17,919 nucleotides of DNA from Chloroflexota bacterium (GTDB lineage Bacteria; Chloroflexota; Limnocylindria; Limnocylindrales; CSP1-4): the NCBI GenBank assembly GCA_021790715.1, contig JAJYGK010000064.1, forward strand, positions 1 to 17,919, read 5' to 3'. Of the stretch, positions 14,287 through 17,919 are shown one piece after another. How positions within the stretch are numbered: the stretch's first letter is position 1; every line of letters begins with the position of its first letter. A model generated the notes under the pieces. That model saw nothing but the letters and a program-made list of their open reading frames with translations. It did no database searches and was not told the DNA's origin. A program made the translations under genes and the position numbers.

Positions 14287-15423
14287 TCAGCCCAGGACGA
14301 GTGCGGAGACGCTCAGATCGGCGTGGGTGGGAACGCCCGGGACGGCGCATCCCTGCTCGCCGAACGCGAGGAACCCGATGACCGGCACCGGCCCGAGCAC
14401 GTGCTCGATCTCGCCGGGGATCTCCCGGATGCGCTCGCCGAGGGCGATCGCGCGGCCGCCGCAGTACGCCATCACGACACCGGCGGGCGCCGGCACGGCC
14501 CTGGCCGCCAGATGCACGGCCGTGCCCGCCTCGGCGATCAGCGCGTTCACGCTGCTCTCCCCGAGCTCGAGGACCATGCCGGCGTGCATCGCCGCCCCGA
14601 AGTCCATCGAGCCGTCGGGGTTCGCGTTGACCGGATGGGCCGAGTACGCGGTCCCGTCCTTGTGGAACAGCAGCGGGTGCTGGACGCTGAACGTCAGGAT
14701 GGCGCCGCCGCCGATCTCCGATTCGGGCCTCCCGACCCACCCGGTGTAGACGTCCATCGCCCGCCGCCCGTCGAGCTCGAACGCCCGCCGGCCGGACGCG
14801 CGGGTGACGGTCGCCTGCCTGCCGGTCAGCCGGTAGCCGTTGGTGAAGGCGTAGCCGAGCGGCCCGCCGAGGGCGGCGACGGCGAAGTGCCCGCTGTACG
14901 CGTGCCCGTTGGCGAACTGCTGGAACCTGTTGTCCGCCGAGTGGTCCGACGATGTCCCGCCGACGACGGGGACGCCGGGGGCGACCTCCGCCACGCCCTC
15001 GAGGATGCCCTCCTCGGGGCCCATGAACGAGATCGTGAGGAGGGCGCTCGCCTCGCCGCGCAGCTGCGCGAGCGCCTGGCGCGTCGCCTGCCGGCCTGCC
15101 GCGACCGGGTCGTCGCCGACCTCGGCGACGCCGACGCCCGCGGCGCGCCCGGACAGCAGCATCAGGCCCGCGGCCCCGCCCTCGGTCGTGATCCAGCCCG
15201 CCTGCGTGAAGATCCCGGTCGAGGACGACCCGCCCCAGAGCGGGATCCCGCCGAGCGAGTCGAACGCGCAGGAGACGAGGCGCTCGGTGTCGTGCTGCGT
15301 CGTGGCGAACAGGATCCCGAACGTCGGCGGCCCGTCGAGCCCGGCCGTCGCCTGCCGCACGAGGTCGGCTGCCGCCGCCTCGGGGTCGATCGTCGTGGTG
15401 TACGCGGTGCCCACGGTGCCCAT
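14287..15423 (-). CDS. FIST-domain (FIST_N/FIST_C) ligand-sensing protein
   Basis: The protein has 378 residues, with ATG 15423 preceded by GAGGGAGGG. The N-terminal half (about 30-200) matches FIST_N style: FGILFATTQHD, LVSCAFDSLGGIPLWGGSSS, ALLTISFMGPEEGILEGV, VPVVGGTSSDHSADNRFQQF, FAVAALGG. The C-terminal half (about 215-365) matches FIST_C style: AFELDGRRAMDVY, GGAILTFSVQHPLL, SSVNALIAEAG, VMAYCGGRAIALGERI, PVIGFLAFGEQGCAVPG. FIST domains are proposed small-ligand sensors and often occur with signalling modules. Here the protein stands alone, with no kinase, GGDEF or methyl-accepting domain and no membrane segment or signal peptide, so it should be cytoplasmic. It is 15 bases downstream of the FGGY kinase gene. 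Its role in a sugar-acid operon is unknown. Confidence 0.85.
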   Translation of the reverse strand: MGTVGTAYTTTIDPEAAAADLVRQATAGLDGPPTFGILFATTQHDTERLVSCAFDSLGGIPLWGGSSSTGIFTQAGWITTEGGAAGLMLLSGRAAGVGVAEVGDDPVAAGRQATRQALAQLRGEASALLTISFMGPEEGILEGVAEVAPGVPVVGGTSSDHSADNRFQQFANGHAYSGHFAVAALGGPLGYAFTNGYRLTGRQATVTRASGRRAFELDGRRAMDVYTGWVGRPESEIGGGAILTFSVQHPLLFHKDGTAYSAHPVNANPDGSMDFGAAMHAGMVLELGESSVNALIAEAGTAVHLAARAVPAPAGVVMAYCGGRAIALGERIREIPGEIEHVLGPVPVIGFLAFGEQGCAVPGVPTHADLSVSALVLG

Positions 15424-15438
15424 GAGACCCTCCCTCGA

Positions 15439-16860
15439 TCACTGGAGCGGCGGTACGCCTGGTGCGACCGCTCCCCACAGATGCATGCGGCCGAGCATCG
15501 CGGCGCCGAGGAGCGAGGACTGGTCCCGGAACTCGTACGCGAGGTCGCCGGTCCAGCGTCGCCTGGCCTCGAGCATGCCGTGGATGCCGGCCGCTCCACC
15601 CGAGATGCCGGCCCTGCCGCTGAGCGGCAGGAGGCGCGCCACCTCCTCGAGGTGCGCGCCGAGGTACGTGAAGTTGCCGCGGATGACGCCGAGAAGGAGG
15701 TCGTCGCGCGTGGTCTCGAGCGTCAGCCCCGCGAAGCTGGCGGTGCAGCGCTCGAGCGAGTAGCGGCTCCCGCCGAGATGCGGCACGTACGAGGGCAGCC
15801 CGCGCTCTCGCGCGTCGCGGTCCGGGTCGTGCAGGAACGCCTCCAGGACGCGCGGCACGTACGAGCCGTAGAAGGTGTCGCCGTCCATCTCGGGGCAGGT
15901 CACGCGCCGGAACCACTCCAGCCCCTCGCCGCCCGCGTTCAGCACGAAGAACGTCAGCCAGCGGCCGGGGATCACGTGGCAGCGCACGTTGAACGCGGAC
16001 GACGACACCGGGTGGTCGGTGCACACGTTCGCGATGTCGCACGTCCCGCTGATGATGTTGACGTCGCCCGGGGCCGTGAGGCCGCCGGACAGCGCCGCCA
16101 GCACGGCGTCGTTGCCGCCGCACAGGACGGCCGCGTCCGGCGGCACCCCGAGCTCGGCGGCCACGCCGGGGAGGATCGTGCCGACCGCCTCGTGGCTGCG
16201 CCGGAGCGGAGGGAGGCGGTCTCGTGCGATGCCCGCCGCCTCCAGCACGCGGGCGTTCCAGGTGAGGTCGTCGCGGGAGGTGTTGTAGAGGCCGGTGATG
16301 GAGGTCGTGGACGGGTCGATCGCCCAGCGGCCCGTCAGGCGCCTGACCATGTACGTGTTGCAGTGGCCGAAGATCGCCGCGCGGTCCCACACCTCCCGAC
16401 GGCAGTCGCGGAACCACAGGATCGAGGCGAGCGAGGACCCGCCCGAGACCGGCAGGTTGCATGTCTCGCGCAGGAACGTCTCCTCCCCCACCGCCTGCCT
16501 GATCGCCGCAGCCTGCTCACGGGAGCGGCCGTCGAGGAAGAGCACCGCCGGGGCGAGCGGGGTGCCGTCGTCGCTCATCGGCGTGAGCCCCGGCGTGGTC
16601 ACCGAGAGCGCGATCACGCGGACGCCGGACAGCGCACCGGCGACCTCCGCGCAGCACGCGCGCAGCGCGCGCCACCACACCCCGGGATCGACGTCGGCCC
16701 ACCCCTGCCCGTAGAGGTGCGGCTCGTACGAGCGCTGGGCGCCACGGCGCAGGGCGAGGTCGGAGCCGAAGACGCCGAGCTTGAGCGCGCTCGTCCCGAC
16801 GTCGACGGCGAGGATGTCGCCGGTGGCCTCGTCGTCGTGCGCGGGGTCCCGGTCCGTCAC
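15439..16860 (-). CDS. FGGY-family carbohydrate kinase
   Basis: The product has 473 residues and starts at GTG 16860, overlapping the stop of the aldolase gene as GTGA. The first actin-fold phosphate loop is ILAVDVGTSALKLGVF (residues 16-31). FLDGRS at about 108-113 is the FGGY sugar-contact motif. CGGNDAVLAAL at about 247-257 carries the likely catalytic Asp251. SGTCDIANVC (271-280) is the second phosphate loop, and GAAMLGRM near the end is the adenosine region. This domain order fits the xylulokinase/glycerokinase superfamily and a normal length of 470-510. It would use ATP to phosphorylate a ketose, polyol or similar sugar. Specificity cannot be read; a xylulose- or ribulose-type substrate is only a guess. 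Its pairing with a DapA-type aldolase and an aldehyde dehydrogenase is uncommon. Confidence 0.9.
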   Translation of the reverse strand: MTDRDPAHDDEATGDILAVDVGTSALKLGVFGSDLALRRGAQRSYEPHLYGQGWADVDPGVWWRALRACCAEVAGALSGVRVIALSVTTPGLTPMSDDGTPLAPAVLFLDGRSREQAAAIRQAVGEETFLRETCNLPVSGGSSLASILWFRDCRREVWDRAAIFGHCNTYMVRRLTGRWAIDPSTTSITGLYNTSRDDLTWNARVLEAAGIARDRLPPLRRSHEAVGTILPGVAAELGVPPDAAVLCGGNDAVLAALSGGLTAPGDVNIISGTCDIANVCTDHPVSSSAFNVRCHVIPGRWLTFFVLNAGGEGLEWFRRVTCPEMDGDTFYGSYVPRVLEAFLHDPDRDARERGLPSYVPHLGGSRYSLERCTASFAGLTLETTRDDLLLGVIRGNFTYLGAHLEEVARLLPLSGRAGISGGAAGIHGMLEARRRWTGDLAYEFRDQSSLLGAAMLGRMHLWGAVAPGVPPLQ

Positions 16861-17810
16861 GGCAGCAGGCCCTCGGCGGCGAGGAGCGAGCGGAGCGCCG
16901 CGACCTCGGCATCCTCGAGCGGCAGCAGCGGCCGGCGCGGGATGCCGCCGCGGAAACCGGCCAGGTCCATCGCCGCCTTCACGCCGGCGACGCCGTGCGC
17001 CCCGGAGATCGCCGCGTTCACGCGACCCACCCACGCCTGGTACGGCGGGCCGCCGACCTCGTCGCGCGCCCACCCGTACTCGAAGAGCCGGAGCGCGACG
17101 GCGGGAAACGAGTTGGCCAGCGAGACGGTGCCGCCGGGCGAGCCGCCGAGCATGGCCGGGAAGAGGAAGTTGGCCGAACCGGCGAGCACCGCGAACGTCG
17201 GGCCCTGGAAGGGCAGGAAGTGCTCGATGCCGCTCGACGCGCTGTCCTTGATGCCGGCGATGTTCGGGTGTCGCGACAGCCGTTCCACCAGCGCCGGGCT
17301 CAGCGTGATGCCGCAGAAGCCGGGGGCGTTGTAGAGAAGGATCGGGATGCGGGCACGATCGGCGAGCGAGGCGAAGTACCGCTCGAGAACCGCCTCGGTC
17401 ATCTGGCGCCGGAAGTAGCCCGGGCTGAGGACGAGCGCGAAGTCGGCGCCGAGGTCCGCAGCCGCCGCGATGAACCGCTCCGCGTCCCGCTGCGCGTCGT
17501 ATGCCGCGCCCGCGAGCACGATCTGTCCGGGCGCGCGATGGCGCACCACCGTCGCGAGCACGTGCAGCTTCTCGCCGGCGTCGAGGCTGCGGTTCTCTCC
17601 ATTCGAGCCCAGGACCAGGTACCCGCGCAGCCCGGTCACCGCGTAGCGCTCGAGGTTGAACCGGAGGGCGCCGTCGTCGACGTCCTCGTTGGCCGCGAAT
17701 GGGGTGCATATCGGCGCGAACACGCCGGCGAGGCCGGGGACGACCGGCGTGGCGCTGTGCTGCGCGTCGTCGGGGGGATCGCACGACGATCCCGAGGACG
17801 GATTCGGCAT
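16857..17810 (-). CDS. DapA-family (dihydrodipicolinate synthase/KDG aldolase) lyase
   Basis: From ATG 17810 the product has 317 residues. The (beta/alpha)8 class I aldolase hallmarks are: GVFAPICTPF near 29-38, LGSNGENRSL at 67-76 (the GTTGE-type substrate carboxylate loop), ILLYNAPGF with Tyr160, and AGIKDSAS with Schiff-base Lys188. The family uses pyruvate as donor or product. With AldA in the same operon, a 2-keto-3-deoxy sugar-acid aldolase giving pyruvate plus glycolaldehyde or lactaldehyde is more likely than lysine-pathway DapA (inference). The start is uncertain: in-frame GTG codons at 17816, 17840 and 17855 are possible and none has a clear ribosome site. Conserved sequence begins at about residue 27. 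It is the first gene of its operon within the window. Confidence 0.88.
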   Translation of the reverse strand: MPNPSSGSSCDPPDDAQHSATPVVPGLAGVFAPICTPFAANEDVDDGALRFNLERYAVTGLRGYLVLGSNGENRSLDAGEKLHVLATVVRHRAPGQIVLAGAAYDAQRDAERFIAAAADLGADFALVLSPGYFRRQMTEAVLERYFASLADRARIPILLYNAPGFCGITLSPALVERLSRHPNIAGIKDSASSGIEHFLPFQGPTFAVLAGSANFLFPAMLGGSPGGTVSLANSFPAVALRLFEYGWARDEVGGPPYQAWVGRVNAAISGAHGVAGVKAAMDLAGFRGGIPRRPLLPLEDAEVAALRSLLAAEGLLP

Positions 17811-17919
17811 CGGCACGAACCCGTGAGCCTCTTTGGCCACTCGCTCCGGCGGCACCGGCCGCGACCCGGGGCGCCGCCCCTACCGTCCCTCGCGGCCCGA
17901 TCGGGCACCGCCCAACGAG

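Noticed and set aside
14212..17334. A 1040-codon open frame on the plus strand
   Set aside because: It is antisense to the FIST, FGGY and DapA genes, its translation is Arg/Ala/Gly/His/Asp-rich with no recognisable domain, and long antisense frames are expected opposite GC-rich genes.
16857..17810. Lysine-biosynthesis dihydrodipicolinate synthase (dapA)
   Set aside because: The fold and Schiff-base Lys match the family, but the context with an FGGY kinase and AldA-type dehydrogenase points to catabolism, so no dapA symbol was assigned.

Overview
The window is very GC-rich DNA with strong G/C bias at third codon positions and many GTG starts. It looks chromosomal and comes from a high-GC bacterium. 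The Ala/Ser-rich linker of the sugar-binding lipoprotein and the overall gene style suggest an uncultivated Chloroflexota (Limnocylindria-like) or an actinobacterium. That placement is inference; there is no rRNA or other marker gene. No tRNA, CRISPR array, insertion sequence or phage gene was seen. Every intact gene lies on the minus strand, so transcription runs from high to low coordinates.

Layout from left to right. Positions 1-1092 are a patch of broken or partial genes: the 3' end of an unrecognised gene (+), a truncated MBL-fold hydrolase start (-), and the C-terminal remnant of a TIM-barrel glycoside-hydrolase-like protein with an apparent internal deletion (+). Positions 1102-3261 hold a compact three-gene unit, transcribed in the order ArsR-type winged-helix regulator, AHSA1/SRPBCC-PDZ fusion protein, seven-helix membrane protein, with an inverted repeat at the regulator's start. 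Positions 3322-12402 hold an eight-gene sugar operon, transcribed in the order LacI regulator, sugar-binding lipoprotein, two ABC permeases, beta-lactamase-fold serine hydrolase, GH13_18 sucrose-phosphorylase-like enzyme, PfkB kinase, GH32-like beta-fructosidase. A perfect 20-bp palindrome made of two LacI-type half operators lies upstream of the LacI gene, next to a TTGACA box. Positions 12705-17810 hold a second catabolic operon, transcribed in the order DapA-family aldolase, FGGY sugar kinase, FIST-domain protein, AldA-type aldehyde dehydrogenase.

How the genes fit together. The sugar operon reads as a sucrose or fructosyl-glucoside utilisation unit. The ABC system imports the intact sugar, although its ATPase is not encoded here. 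The phosphorylase splits the sugar to glucose-1-phosphate plus a fructose moiety, PfkB phosphorylates the fructose, and the unsecreted GH32 enzyme offers a parallel hydrolytic route. The serine hydrolase may remove an acyl group. In the second operon, a DapA-type aldolase releasing pyruvate plus glycolaldehyde or lactaldehyde, followed by AldA oxidation, would be a known type of sugar-acid pathway. The FGGY kinase and especially the FIST protein are not explained by that pathway and are the most novel-looking element of the window.
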